A DNA stretch of 64,000 bases from Alkalicaulis satelles. Its GTDB lineage: Bacteria; Pseudomonadota; Alphaproteobacteria; Caulobacterales; Maricaulaceae. Positions 53,999-63,106 of the stretch are shown here, one piece after another. Each line of letters begins with the position of its first letter. Position 1 is the stretch's first letter. The DNA lies in contig NZ_VWOJ01000001.1 in NCBI RefSeq assembly GCF_008630495.1, forward strand, positions 1 to 64,000. The letters are read 5' to 3'. A model generated the notes under the pieces. That model ran no database searches. It saw only the letters and a list, made by a program, of their open reading frames with translations, and had not been told where the DNA came from. The position numbers were made by a program, and so were the translations under genes.

Positions 53999-54735
53999 GC
54001 ATGTCGAAAGCCAAAGCCGAGAACCGGCCTCTGCCGCGTCGCTTCTATGCAGAGGTGAACGCTGCGCCCGGTGCGGAGGGCTGGCGCGTGCTGCTGGACG
54101 GACGCCAGGTGCGCACCCCGGCCAAATCCGTTCTCGCCTTGCCCGGGGAGACGCTGGCGCGTGCGGTGGCCGCCGAGTGGGCCGCGCAAGGCGAACACAT
54201 CAATCCCTTCACCATGCCCGTCACCCGGCTATGCCATGTGGCGTTGGACCGGATGGGCGCGGTGCGCGCCGAAGCCGCCGCGGAGGTCGCCAAATTCGCC
54301 CGTACCGATCTTCTGAGCCATCGCGCCGATGACGCAGAGCTGGCCGCGCGTCAGGCCGCAGCCTGGGATCCCTGGCTCGACTGGTCGGCCAAGGCGCTGG
54401 ACGCGCCGCTCAAGGCCGCAGCCTCCATCACGGCGTTGGCCCAGCCTGAAACCTCCATCGCAGCGCTGGAGCGCCGGGCGCTGGCGCTGGACGATGTCCG
54501 CCTCACCGGCCTCGTCAGCGCCGCGCCGCTTCTGGGCTCGGCCGTGCTGGCGTTTGCGCTGCTGGAAGGCGAAGACACGGGCGAGGTCCTGTTCACGGCT
54601 GCGCGCCTTGAAGAGCTGTGGCAGGCCGAACGCTGGGGCGAGGACGCCGAAGCCGCAGAGGCCCGGGCCAATGCCCGGCGCGATCTTCTGGGCTGCGAGA
54701 CCCTGTTCCGGGCTCTAGATACCGATACTGTATGA
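53995..54735 (+). CDS. ATP12-family F1-ATP synthase assembly chaperone
   Basis: 246 residues. RRFYAEVN...GWRVLLDGRQVRTPAKSVLALPGETLARAVAAEWAAQ is the conserved ATP12 start, followed by NPFTMPVTRLCHVALDRM and FARTDLLSHRA. In mitochondria ATP12 binds the F1 alpha subunit before hexamer assembly; bacterial homologues are confined largely to Alphaproteobacteria, supporting the taxonomic placement. The start overlaps the HAD gene stop (ATGA). Confidence 0.92.
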   Translation: MSMSKAKAENRPLPRRFYAEVNAAPGAEGWRVLLDGRQVRTPAKSVLALPGETLARAVAAEWAAQGEHINPFTMPVTRLCHVALDRMGAVRAEAAAEVAKFARTDLLSHRADDAELAARQAAAWDPWLDWSAKALDAPLKAAASITALAQPETSIAALERRALALDDVRLTGLVSAAPLLGSAVLAFALLEGEDTGEVLFTAARLEELWQAERWGEDAEAAEARANARRDLLGCETLFRALDTDTV

Positions 54736-54819
54736 GCTTGGATGGGCCTGACGCCAAAAAGGGCCTTTCGGTACGCAATTCGGGGGATAGCGCCAGGCTT
54801 GGAGGGGTGTCAGCCCGGC

Positions 54820-55638
54820 TCAGCCCGGATCGCTGACCACTTGTACGCCCAGCTCCGGCGCGGGTGAGAAATCGGCCACCACCGGCGCGCCGCGCGCCTG
54901 CAGGCGCACGTCTTCAGCGATGGCGGTCAGGGCGTCCCGCCTCAGCGGACCGGTTACGCCGATCACATGGTCTCCCTCGCGCCACCACACCAGCGGGTCG
55001 CCATCCATCGAGGCCTGATGCAGCGTCTCGCTTGGCGCCGGCCCGGTGCGCCGCACCAGGATCCGCACGGTTTCACCTTGCGGACCAGCATATTCCAGCG
55101 CGTTGAGGGCGCCGTCCGGCGCCGCACGGGTGATCGATGCCGTCAGCTGCAGGCCATGGCCGGTCAGTTCCGGCGGGGCCATGACCGGCTCATTGGCCAG
55201 CCCGGCCTGGAAGGCGGTGGCGTCTGCAGCCTGTCCGCCGAGCATCACCAGTTCGGACGGCGGCTGGCCGGGATCCGACGCGGGCAGGCTGCCCGCCATC
55301 CAGCCGCCGGCGAAGACGAGAATGGCCGCCGCCGCCGCGCCTGTGCGCCGCACCCAGCGGTCGGCGGCTTCAGCGCGCCGGGCGGCGCGGGCGATCAGGG
55401 CGGGCGCGCGCCCGCTTTCCTGCGGACGGGCATAGGCGTCCAGAGCGGCGGCCAGGCGCTGCTCTGCGGCGCGGTCAGACTCGATGCGCGCAGCCAGTCC
55501 GCTATCGGATTCAAGGGCCTGGCGGGCGAGGGCGGCTTCGGGCGAGTCCGGATCCAGAGCGCCGTCCAGCCAGTCGCGGGCCAGCGCATCCAGCGGTCCG
55601 GCGTCAGTGTCCTGAAGCGTGTCGGGCAAATGTTTCAT
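54820..55638 (-). CDS. Anti-sigma factor (single-span membrane protein)
   Basis: About 272 residues. Cytoplasmic acidic N-terminal region (1-95), one membrane helix (about 99-117, GAAAAAILVFAGGWMAG) and a periplasmic region of about 150 residues. The position directly after an ECF sigma gene, and the N-terminal helical LARDWLDGALDPDSPEAALARQAL, identify it as the cognate anti-sigma factor; no zinc HxxxCxxC motif is seen. The ATG at 55638 has GAGGTG six bases upstream, and that GAGGTGA contains the stop of the sigma gene, so the two are coupled. Confidence 0.85.
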   Translation of the reverse strand: MKHLPDTLQDTDAGPLDALARDWLDGALDPDSPEAALARQALESDSGLAARIESDRAAEQRLAAALDAYARPQESGRAPALIARAARRAEAADRWVRRTGAAAAAILVFAGGWMAGSLPASDPGQPPSELVMLGGQAADATAFQAGLANEPVMAPPELTGHGLQLTASITRAAPDGALNALEYAGPQGETVRILVRRTGPAPSETLHQASMDGDPLVWWREGDHVIGVTGPLRRDALTAIAEDVRLQARGAPVVADFSPAPELGVQVVSDPG

Positions 55639-55643
55639 GGAGA

Positions 55644-56162
55644 TCACCTCACAACGCGCACGGGCGGACGGACGGGCTCGGCGTCCACAGCTTCGCGCAG
55701 GGCGGAGCGGGCGCGCGAGATCTGGGAACGCAAGGTGGCCTCCTTGACGCCGAGAATGCGGGCGGCTTCCCCGGTGGAGTGACCTTCCACCGCCACCAGG
55801 GTCAGCGCCGCGCGCTGCTCTGCGGGCAGGGCGTCCAGCGCATCAAGCGCTTCGGCGCAGGCCAGGCGTGCGTCCTGGTTGGAGGCGGTGCGCTGGACAG
55901 GCGCGGATTCGGGATCGTTCAGGGGCGCCTCGCGCCGGGCGGCCTGGCGGCGCAGATCGAGATGAGCGCGATAGACAATGGTCATCAGCCAGCTGCGCGC
56001 ACGGTCAGGCTGGCGCAGTTGGCGGCGCTTGCGGATGGCCGTCTCTGCGGCGATCTGAACCAGATCATCGGCATCGAACGCATTGCCCGTGAGGGCGCGC
56101 GCGAACCGCCGCATGGCGGTGAGATGGCGGGCTATGATCCGGCTGAGGTCTTTGGCGTTCAT
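55644..56162 (-). CDS. ECF-type RNA polymerase sigma factor
   Basis: 172 residues. Region 2 (ARALTGNAFDADDLVQIAAETAI, then ARSWLMTIVYRAHLDLRR) recognises and melts the -10 region. Region 4 (LDALPAEQRAALTLVAVEGHSTGEAARILGVKEATLRSQISRARSALREA) recognises the -35. The linker is short. The ATG at 56162 is chosen because sigma region 2 starts soon after; the frame open to 56291 has no supporting ribosome-binding site. It is controlled by the anti-sigma factor encoded immediately after. The upstream region shared with the DUF4168 gene contains a 12-bp palindrome. Confidence 0.92.
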   Translation of the reverse strand: MNAKDLSRIIARHLTAMRRFARALTGNAFDADDLVQIAAETAIRKRRQLRQPDRARSWLMTIVYRAHLDLRRQAARREAPLNDPESAPVQRTASNQDARLACAEALDALDALPAEQRAALTLVAVEGHSTGEAARILGVKEATLRSQISRARSALREAVDAEPVRPPVRVVR

Positions 56163-56239
56163 GCGCTCAGTGTCCAGTCGCTCGTATGTATGACGTCTGA
56201 AACAATCAATATGTTGCAGGACATGGCGCATGCATAACA

Positions 56240-56251
56240 CGGGAAATCCCG
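56240..56251. promoter_or_regulatory. 12-bp palindrome between ECF sigma gene and DUF4168 gene
   Basis: CGGGAAATCCCG is a perfect palindrome in the AT-rich divergent region, 78 bp from the sigma start and 113 bp from the DUF4168 start. ECF -35 elements often contain GGAA; this site offers GGGAAAT on one strand and GGGATTT on the other. It may be a self-regulated ECF promoter or an operator. Confidence 0.4.
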
Positions 56252-56363
56252 AAATGACCAAATTGTAATGCAATATGCTTGCAACAAACATCTGCGCGCC
56301 AGCGTCTCATACACAGCGCGCCCGGCATGCGGGCCGTGCAGCAATGAATGGAGACTGGCTCTA

Positions 56364-56783
56364 ATGACTTCGATTTTCATGACGACGGCTTCCGCACTGG
56401 CTCTGGCGCTGGGCGCTGCGAGTGCAGCTCCGGCCGCCGCCGCTCTGGCGCAGCAACAGGGACAGCAGCAGGGCATGCCGGCCCAGCAAGAGCCGCAAAT
56501 CGAGCCGGTGAGCGATGAAGAAATCTGGAGCTTCGTGCGCGCCGTGGACGATGTCAGCGAGATTGTCGAGGACATGCGCCCGCAACTCGAAGCGGCCCAG
56601 GACCCTGAAGAAGCTCAGGTGATCCAGCAGGGCGCCCAGGCCGAGATGCTCGAAGCGGTCGAAAGCCATGGCCTCTCAGCCCAGCGCTATAACGAGATCA
56701 ATGCTGCGGCTCAGTCCGATCCGGAACTCGGCGGACGCGTGGCCGAGATCGCCCAGGAGCATCGTGAGCAGCAGGGCGGCTAA
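56364..56783 (+). CDS. Secreted DUF4168-domain protein
   Basis: 139 residues. Signal peptide with hydrophobic core LALALGAASAAPAAAALA, cleaved near 28. A Gln-rich linker (QQQGQQQGMPAQQ) follows, then a helical DUF4168 domain (SDEEIWSFVRAVDDVSEIVEDM... LSAQRYNEINAAAQSDPELGGRVAEI), whose RYNEI and DPEL signatures are clear. Periplasmic; function unknown. GGAG is 11 bases before the ATG at 56364. It is divergent from the ECF sigma gene and so is a likely member of that regulon (inference). Confidence 0.8.
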   Translation: MTSIFMTTASALALALGAASAAPAAAALAQQQGQQQGMPAQQEPQIEPVSDEEIWSFVRAVDDVSEIVEDMRPQLEAAQDPEEAQVIQQGAQAEMLEAVESHGLSAQRYNEINAAAQSDPELGGRVAEIAQEHREQQGG

Positions 56784-56983
56784 GCTCTCGCCACACTGTT
56801 CCTTTGACGGCGCCGGCGATCCGGCCCGCCGCGTCACCGGCCCGTCCGCACCCCCGGCTGCACATGCCCCGCAGCCGGGGGTGTCGCATTTCTGGGGCTC
56901 GCATTCAGGCGGTTAGCGCTTCATCAAGCATGAGCGGGCAGGGTGGCGGACTTGAGAGTGTCATAATCCAAAGGGCGCCGCCC

Positions 56984-57463
56984 ATGACCGCCACGGCCCT
57001 GATGCCGCCGCCGGACGCGCTTCGGTCTGCCAATATTCATCCCGAGACCGGGCTTGCGACCGATTACCTCAACCATTTCAATGAAGTGGTAATGTTGCTC
57101 GAGATGCTGCCCGACATGCCCGATTGCGCCGAAGACGTGCTCGCCTGGGCGCCGTGCGGCTATGAGGATCATTTCGAGCGCACCGGCTATAGCGGGCGCG
57201 AGACCGTGATCGAGGCCTGGCGCGCCGCCCCGCGCGCAGTGCGCGCCCATTTCGAAACCCTGATCACCGTGCTCGACGATGTCATCATCAGCCTTCAGGC
57301 GCAGGTGGCGGCAGGTGACCTGGCTGGCGCGGCGCTGGCCGCGCGCAGCGAGGCCGAGCCGCTGCTGGCGGCGGCGCGTGCGGCGGTGCATGGTCACGTC
57401 ACGGGCGAATCCGATCCCGATCAGGACGCCGCCCAGGCCAGTGTTGACGCGTTGTTCGGGTGA
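56984..57463 (+). CDS. Conserved hypothetical protein
   Basis: 159 residues, soluble and mostly helical, with no signal peptide. I recognise no named domain. Notable stretches are ETGLATDYLNHFNEVVMLLEML (12-44 region), a central WAPCGYEDHFERTGYSGRE and a C-terminal Ala-rich helix. The AAAGGG site lies eight bases before the ATG at 56984. It is 10 bp before the RidA-like gene and in the same direction, so they are probably co-transcribed. Confidence 0.65.
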   Translation: MTATALMPPPDALRSANIHPETGLATDYLNHFNEVVMLLEMLPDMPDCAEDVLAWAPCGYEDHFERTGYSGRETVIEAWRAAPRAVRAHFETLITVLDDVIISLQAQVAAGDLAGAALAARSEAEPLLAAARAAVHGHVTGESDPDQDAAQASVDALFG

Positions 57464-57473
57464 GGACTGAACC

Positions 57474-57884
57474 ATGACGAAATCTCGTGTGCGCATCACC
57501 TCCGGCGCGCCATGGGAAGACAGGGTCGGCTATCGCCGGGCGGTGCGCTGCGGCGATCAGGTTTTCGTCTCCGGCACAGTGTCGGTGGACGCTGACGGCC
57601 GGCCCCATGCGCCGGGCGATGCGGGCGCGCAGGCCGAACGCTGTCTTGAGATCATTCTGGCCGCACTGGCGCAATTCGAGGCGGGGCCGGAGCATGTGGT
57701 GCGCACGCGCATCTATGTCACCGACATGGCGCCTGAAAGCCAGGCCGCGGTGGGCGCGGCGCACCGGGCGGTGTTCGCCGCCCATCCCCCGGCCAGCACC
57801 ATGGTGGGGGTGAGCGCGCTCGCCGCGCCGGACTTCATCGTGGAGATCGAGGCCGACGCGATCCTGGATCAGGCGGGCGCCTGA
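57474..57884 (+). CDS. RidA/YjgF-family protein
   Basis: 136 residues. RidA proteins hydrolyse reactive enamine/imine intermediates such as 2-aminoacrylate that PLP dehydratases release; a threonine/serine dehydratase is encoded at 5734. The conserved arginine lies in VVRTRIYVTD, and GTVSVDADG, HPPASTMVGVSALAAPDFIVEIEADA match the family end, with the conserved Glu. The subgroup is the longer RidA-like type rather than classic RidA. It overlaps the convergent symporter gene by 16 bases. Confidence 0.88.
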   Translation: MTKSRVRITSGAPWEDRVGYRRAVRCGDQVFVSGTVSVDADGRPHAPGDAGAQAERCLEIILAALAQFEAGPEHVVRTRIYVTDMAPESQAAVGAAHRAVFAAHPPASTMVGVSALAAPDFIVEIEADAILDQAGA

Positions 57885-59251
57885 GATTTCAGCGCGCGGC
57901 TGATCAGGGCCGCCAGCACATAGGCGCCGCCAGCGGCCAGGATCGAAAACAGGAACGAGCCGGGGATCTCGAACACCCAGCCGCCCAGCCAGATGGTGAT
58001 CAGTCCGCCCGCCAGCGCCGCCAGCGCGCTCCACTCGTCGCCGAATTTCGTGTGCAATCCGATCATGAGCGAGACCAGCAGCCCCGCCGATCCCAGCGAG
58101 GAAGCGAGTTCGACCAGGCCGTAAATCGTCTCGCCGCGCGTGGCCACCAGATAGGCGCACGCGCCCGCCACGACAGTCAGAACCCGCGCCGCCACAAGCT
58201 TCTCGCGCGGACCGGCGCTGGTGCGCACCCGGCTGTAGAGGTTTTCTGTGGTCAGAGCGGAGACCGCCAGAAGGGCCGAATCCACCGTGGACAGCACCGC
58301 GGAGAACAGCGCCCCGGCGAACACCACGAACAGGGCGGTGGGCAGCAGCTCGGCGGCCAGATTGGGCAGGAAGAGATCGCCCGCCGAGGCGTCAAAGCCC
58401 GCGCCCGCCCCGATCAACCCGAAAGCCAGCGGGAAAAAGCCCACCGCCAGGTATAGTCCGCCCGCCAGCAGACCGCCGCGCACGGCGATTTTGGCGGTCT
58501 TCGAGCCGAGAAAGCGCGAGATCAGCTCCTGGGCCACGATGGAGCCGAGGATGGGGATGGCGAACGCGTCCAGACGCTCCAACCAGCTTTCGCCCGGCGC
58601 GATCAGGATCAGTTGTTCAGGCCGGATAGAGGCGATGGCCTGGGCCGGGCCGCCGGCGTGATCGATCAGCGCAAACAACAAGATGACCAGCCCGACCAGC
58701 ACGATCGAGCCTTGCAGGATATCGGTCACCACCGAGGCCAGCAGCCCGCCCAGCAGCGTGTAGACAATCACCAGTCCCGTCACCGCCATCAGTGTTGTGC
58801 CCACAGGCAATCCGGCGACTGTGGCCAGCAATGCGGCCAGCGCCAGCAGCTGGGCCGCCGCCCAGATGACGGAGGTGGGGATGGACACGCAGGCCGCGGC
58901 GATTTCGGCGCGCCCGCCAAACCGGTCGCGGAAGAAATCGGCCAGCGTGATATAGCCCTTGGCGCGCAAGGCGCCAGCCACGGCCAGCGCGGCGATCACC
59001 AGGCAGATGGCGTATCCGAAGGGTTCGGCGCGTGCTCCGGCGATGCCTTCGCTGGCGATGATGGCGCTGGCGCCCATCACGGTCTCGCCGCCAAACCATG
59101 TGGCGAACACCGAAATTCCCACCGCGAACATGCCCAGGCGCCGCCCCGCGACGAGGTAATCCACATCGCCCGCGATTCGGCGCGACGCCCACAGCGCAAT
59201 GGCCAGCTGGAGCAGGACATAGGCGGCCAGGGCCGCGATCATCCAGGTCAT
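57869..59251 (-). CDS. Sodium:solute symporter family protein
   Basis: 460 residues with about 12-13 membrane helices, LeuT-type SSS family. DYLVAGRRLGMFAVGISVFATWFGGETVMGASAIIASEG (residues 31-68) is the conserved helix 1-2 region. SAVLSTVDSALLAVSALTTENLYSR near 315-340 is the family signature, with sodium-site serines. It imports an unidentified solute with sodium. It starts 33 bp upstream of the end of the AidB-like gene, in the same direction. Confidence 0.88.
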   Translation of the reverse strand: MTWMIAALAAYVLLQLAIALWASRRIAGDVDYLVAGRRLGMFAVGISVFATWFGGETVMGASAIIASEGIAGARAEPFGYAICLVIAALAVAGALRAKGYITLADFFRDRFGGRAEIAAACVSIPTSVIWAAAQLLALAALLATVAGLPVGTTLMAVTGLVIVYTLLGGLLASVVTDILQGSIVLVGLVILLFALIDHAGGPAQAIASIRPEQLILIAPGESWLERLDAFAIPILGSIVAQELISRFLGSKTAKIAVRGGLLAGGLYLAVGFFPLAFGLIGAGAGFDASAGDLFLPNLAAELLPTALFVVFAGALFSAVLSTVDSALLAVSALTTENLYSRVRTSAGPREKLVAARVLTVVAGACAYLVATRGETIYGLVELASSLGSAGLLVSLMIGLHTKFGDEWSALAALAGGLITIWLGGWVFEIPGSFLFSILAAGGAYVLAALISRALKSQAPA

Positions 59252-59284
59252 GGCATGCGCTCCAGATACGCTCTGACGGGGGTA

Positions 59285-60940
59285 CTACACGGCCAGCCGG
59301 GCTCGGCCGATCAACCACTCGGCGTCTATGGCCGCCTCGCCTGCGCCCAGCGTGGTGGCGGTCTCGGCGATGCGCCTTGCGATATAGGCCTGCAGGGCCA
59401 GGTCCAGCCCGGCGCGCTGGAGCGCTGCGGCGGTCAGGAGGGTGGCGGACAGTTCGGCGAAACGGCGCGCGCGCGCTTCGCCCAGGCCGTCGGCCATCAT
59501 GGCGCGCAGAGCCGAGAGGCGCTGGTCCACAGCCGGGTGCAGCCCGGCGAGGGTGGAAAGCTCGGCCTCCAGCGCCTCGCGCGCTGACGTGTCCCGGGAC
59601 AGCGCGCGCAGCACGTCCAGCGCGATGACATTGCCCGAGCCTTCCCAAATGGCGTTGAGCGGGCTCTGGCGGAACATGCGCGGCAGCGGATGCTCCTCCA
59701 CATATCCCGCTCCGCCATGAGCCTCCATGGCCTCATAGACCAGATAGGGAGCGCGCTTGCAGATCCAGTATTTGGCGATGGGCGTGGCGATGCGCGCGAA
59801 CGCCGCTTCGGCCGGATCTTGCGCCGCCTTGTCAAAGGCTTGCGCCACGCGGAAGGCGAGGGCGAGGGCCGCTTCGGCCTCCAGGGACAATTCAGCCAGA
59901 ACCTCGCGCATCAGGGGCTGGTCGATCAGGCGGCGCTGAAACGCGCTGCGCCGGTCGGCATGCCAGATGGCGTGGGCGCTGACCGTGCGGATCAGGCCCG
60001 CCGAGCCGGCCAGGCAATCGAGCCGTGTGTGATTGACCATCTCGATAATGGTGCGCACGCCGCGTCCCGGCTCGCCGATCCGGCGCGCCCAGGCCTGACG
60101 GTATTCGATCTCGGACGAGGCGTTGGAGCGGTCGCCCAGCTTGTCCTTGAGGCGCTGAATCTCAATCGTGTTGCGGGTTCCGTCCGGGCGCCAGCGCGGG
60201 ACCAGGAAACAGCTCATGGCGCCGTCCTCGCCGCCCTCATAGGCCAGCGTCAGGAAGGCGTCGCTCATGGGCGCCGAGCAGAACCATTTATGGCCGGTCA
60301 GCACCACCTCGTCCTCAGCGCCTGCCGGTTCGGCGCGGGTGGTGTTGGCGCGCACGTCCGAGCCGCCCTGTTTCTCGGTCATGGCCATGCCGATAGTCAG
60401 GCCGGATTTTTGCTGCATGGGCAGGAAGTCAGGGTCGTAGCGCGTGCTCAGCGCCCCCTTGATCCAGTCCCCCGTCCAGCCGGCATGGCGCAGGGCTGGA
60501 ACGCAGGCATAGGTCATGGACATGGGACAGCACACGCCCGCATCGCCGTGTCCCATCAGCATGAGCAATCCGGCATGCAGGGCGTGGCCCGCCGTGTCCG
60601 TTGTCCACGCCGCTGACGAGACGCCGTGGCTCAGGCCCAGCGCCATCAGACCGTGATAGGCGGGGTGGAACTCCACTTCATCGACCCTCTGGCCGAAGCG
60701 GTCGAACGGTTTGAATTTCGGCGGGTTTTCATTGGCGGTGCGGCCCAGCTCCTGGACCCGTTCACTGCCGACTTCAGCGCCGAACTTCGACAGGGCGCCG
60801 CGGTGAACGCCCGCACCCGATCGCGCCAGCGCCTCGCGCAGCATCACGTCGTCATCATGCCAGTTCACCCCCGTCAGCGGCTCTGACTGGTTGAAGACGC
60901 TATGGGTGGCGAGCTCGGTGCGCGGGGCGTGATGGGTCAT
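59285..60940 (-). CDS. AidB-like acyl-CoA dehydrogenase-family flavoprotein
   Basis: 551 residues, the length of AidB and longer than ordinary acyl-CoA dehydrogenases (about 380). The N-terminal HSVFNQSEPLTGVNWHDDDVMLREAL and the middle MTEKQGGSDVRANTTRA and GHKWFCSAPMSDAFL are AidB signatures. The FAD domain continues with LSRDTSAREALEAEL in the C-terminal extension that in AidB binds DNA. AidB belongs to the adaptive response to alkylation damage; the reaction remains unclear. No ada/alkB genes are nearby. The ribosome-binding site is weak. Confidence 0.88.
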   Translation of the reverse strand: MTHHAPRTELATHSVFNQSEPLTGVNWHDDDVMLREALARSGAGVHRGALSKFGAEVGSERVQELGRTANENPPKFKPFDRFGQRVDEVEFHPAYHGLMALGLSHGVSSAAWTTDTAGHALHAGLLMLMGHGDAGVCCPMSMTYACVPALRHAGWTGDWIKGALSTRYDPDFLPMQQKSGLTIGMAMTEKQGGSDVRANTTRAEPAGAEDEVVLTGHKWFCSAPMSDAFLTLAYEGGEDGAMSCFLVPRWRPDGTRNTIEIQRLKDKLGDRSNASSEIEYRQAWARRIGEPGRGVRTIIEMVNHTRLDCLAGSAGLIRTVSAHAIWHADRRSAFQRRLIDQPLMREVLAELSLEAEAALALAFRVAQAFDKAAQDPAEAAFARIATPIAKYWICKRAPYLVYEAMEAHGGAGYVEEHPLPRMFRQSPLNAIWEGSGNVIALDVLRALSRDTSAREALEAELSTLAGLHPAVDQRLSALRAMMADGLGEARARRFAELSATLLTAAALQRAGLDLALQAYIARRIAETATTLGAGEAAIDAEWLIGRARLAV

Positions 60941-61096
60941 GGGCGAGAGAAAAGACCCTTGGCGCGTGCGAGTCGATAGGGTTCAGGCGCTTCTCATGAC
61001 GGTTTTTTCACGCTTGCGAACGCATCCGTATGGCAAGCTTGGCGCATCGGGACTTCTGAAGGCGCATCTGGCGCCAGCAGGACAAGGGAGACGGGC

Positions 61097-62092
61097 ATGA
61101 TGAAGATTTACGCAAGCGGGCTGGCCGCCCTGACGCTGGGCGCCGCGCCGGCGGCGCTGGCCCAGCAAGGTCAGGGCTATGACGCCGGGGTCGTCCAGAT
61201 CGCCAATTTCATCGGGAATATCGAGATCCGCGAGGGCGGCGAGCGCATTGTCGTCGAAGCGCGCCCCGGCGCGGGCGGGCAGGACGCGGCCAGCGTACGC
61301 CTCTCGGGCGGGGTGGTGGCCATTGATGGCGGGCAGAGCGTGGGCCGTGTCAACTGCCGGCGCCGTGATGGCGAGGCTTATATCGGCGCGCGCGGCGGCT
61401 GGTTCGGTCTGGGCGGCGCGCAGACCGCACTGAGCGATTATCCTTCGCTGGTCATTACCGCGCCGGCTTCCATGGGCCTGGTGATCCGTCAAAGCCTCTA
61501 TCAGGGCGAGGCGGGCGCGCTGGGCGAAGCCGATCTGGAGATGCGCAGCTGCGCTCATTTCCGCGCCGGCGACATCGCCGGACCGCTCACTGCGCGCATG
61601 TCCGGCTCCGGGGCGCTGACCGCCGGTAATGTGGGGGCGGACGCCGACCTGGTGCTGTCGGGCTCGGGCCGGGTCACCACAGGCGATATCGCAGGCGCCG
61701 CCGATGCGCGCATTTCCGGTTCCGGCGCTGTGCGGACCGGAGACATCTCCGGGCCTTCAAGCGTCACGGTTTCGGGCTCGGGCGGGTTCCAGGCTGGCGA
61801 AATCGGTGACCTCACCGCCGTGGTGTCCGGCTCCGGGAGCGTGCGCGCCAGCGGCCAGACCGGCGCCCTGACCACGCGTATTTCCGGCTCGGGCTCGGTG
61901 CGTCTGGGCTCAGGGCGCGCGGACCCGTTGCGCGCCACCATCTCGGGTTCCGGCTCGGTGCGTCATGGCGGCGAAGCGGCCAATGCCGATGTGAACATTT
62001 CCGGTTCGGGTTCGGTGCGCGCGTCGCGCTTTACCGGCGAGACCCGCTGGCGAGGCCGGGGCGCACCGCCCGCTTCTAGCGCGGCGGATTGA
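61097..62092 (+). CDS. Secreted GIN-domain (DUF2807) protein
   Basis: 331 residues. Signal peptide (KIYASGLAALTLGAAPAALA). After a unique region (25-165) comes a beta-solenoid of eight consecutive units, each with a SGSG turn and the form SGSG-x-V-x-x-G, from about residue 175 to 310. This is the putative auto-transporter adhesin head/GIN domain (DUF2807). Probably periplasmic or surface-exposed; role unknown. AAGGGAG lies six bases before the ATG at 61097. The last 17 bases overlap the convergent rlmB gene. Confidence 0.83.
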   Translation: MMKIYASGLAALTLGAAPAALAQQGQGYDAGVVQIANFIGNIEIREGGERIVVEARPGAGGQDAASVRLSGGVVAIDGGQSVGRVNCRRRDGEAYIGARGGWFGLGGAQTALSDYPSLVITAPASMGLVIRQSLYQGEAGALGEADLEMRSCAHFRAGDIAGPLTARMSGSGALTAGNVGADADLVLSGSGRVTTGDIAGAADARISGSGAVRTGDISGPSSVTVSGSGGFQAGEIGDLTAVVSGSGSVRASGQTGALTTRISGSGSVRLGSGRADPLRATISGSGSVRHGGEAANADVNISGSGSVRASRFTGETRWRGRGAPPASSAAD

Positions 62093-62876
62093 TGCGGGGG
62101 TCGTGGCGGGAGGCCTCGTAGAGGGCCACCGCCGCGGCCGCCGACACATTCAGGCTTTCGGCCTTCGCGCCCATGGGGATGCGCGCCAGCGCGTCGCAGC
62201 TTTCAGCCACGCGCGGGCGCAGGCCCGTGCCTTCCGCACCCATCACAATCACCAGGCCCGGCCCGGCATGGGCGGCGGTCAGCTCTGCGAGTGAGGCTTC
62301 GGCCTCGCCCGCCAGCCCGATCACGAACCGGCCCGCCTTGCGCAAGGAGAGCAGCGTGTCGGCGATATTGGTCACGCGCACATGGCCGATCACCTCGGTG
62401 CAGCCCACCGAGGCCTTGCACAGCGCCCCGAACACGGGCGGCGCCTTGCGGTCCTGCATGATCACCGCGCGCGCGCCGAAGGCGGCCGCCGAGCGGAAAA
62501 TGGCGCCGGCGTTTTGCGGGTCGGTGATCTGGTCGAGCACCACCAGCAGCCCGTGGGTGGGATCAGCCACCGCCTGCAGCGGTTCGGCGTCCAGCACGCC
62601 GGCCTTCAGGGCGAAACCCTGATGCACCGCGCCGGGCGGCAGCTTGGCGTCCAGCTCGCCGGGCAGTTCGACTTTGGCGAACGCCTTGTCGGCGTTTGAC
62701 AGATCATTGGAGGCGTTGCGCGTGACATGCAGCGAGATGCGCTTGCGGCGCGGATTGGCGAGCGCTGCGAGCACCGCATGGCGGCCCCATATCCAGCCCT
62801 CATCGGGGTTCTCCCGGGGGCCTGAACGGCGTGCTGCATCAGGCTTGCGGGGCGTATTGCGCCGGGTAGGGGTCAT
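62076..62876 (-). CDS. rlmB: 23S rRNA (guanosine-2'-O-)-methyltransferase RlmB (TrmH family)
   Basis: 266 residues. A substrate-binding N-terminal domain (IWGRHAVLAALANPRRKRISLHVTR) and the SpoU knot domain with motif 1 LDQITDPQNAGAIFRSAAAFGA, motif 2 VIVMGAEGTGLRPRV and motif 3 IPMGAKAESLNVSAAAAVALYEASR. It methylates a conserved guanosine (G2251 in E. coli) in the ribosomal P site. The ATG at 62876 opens a basic N-terminal tail of 20 residues. The initiation of the upstream in-frame part (to 62939) is not supported. Confidence 0.93.
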   Translation of the reverse strand: MTPTRRNTPRKPDAARRSGPRENPDEGWIWGRHAVLAALANPRRKRISLHVTRNASNDLSNADKAFAKVELPGELDAKLPPGAVHQGFALKAGVLDAEPLQAVADPTHGLLVVLDQITDPQNAGAIFRSAAAFGARAVIMQDRKAPPVFGALCKASVGCTEVIGHVRVTNIADTLLSLRKAGRFVIGLAGEAEASLAELTAAHAGPGLVIVMGAEGTGLRPRVAESCDALARIPMGAKAESLNVSAAAAVALYEASRHDPRINPPR

Positions 62877-63020
62877 GACTATAGTCCGCGCTCCAAATCG
62901 GGGAGCCGCCTCGTTAAAGCGCCTTGCGCTCCAGTGCAATGACGCTTCAGCGGGGCTGTTTTTCGATTGGACCCGGCGAAACCGGCCAGACCGGATCGCG
63001 CCGCCATAAGGCGGACCCTT

Positions 63021-63106
63021 GGAGGGGTGGGAGAGTGGTTAAATCCAGCAGACTGTAAATCTGCCCGCTTCGGCGTACGCTGGTTCGAATCCAGCCCCCT
63101 CCACCA
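63021..63106 (+). tRNA. tRNA-Tyr (anticodon GTA)
   Basis: An 86-base class II tRNA with encoded CCA. The acceptor stem pairs GGAGGGG (63021-63027) with CCCCTCC (63096-63102), discriminator A. The anticodon stem GCAGA/TCTGC (63048-63052 and 63060-63064) holds loop CTGTAAA with GTA at 63055-63057. A long variable arm (CCCGCTTCGGCGTACG region) and T-loop GGTTCGAAT are clear. Confidence 0.97.
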
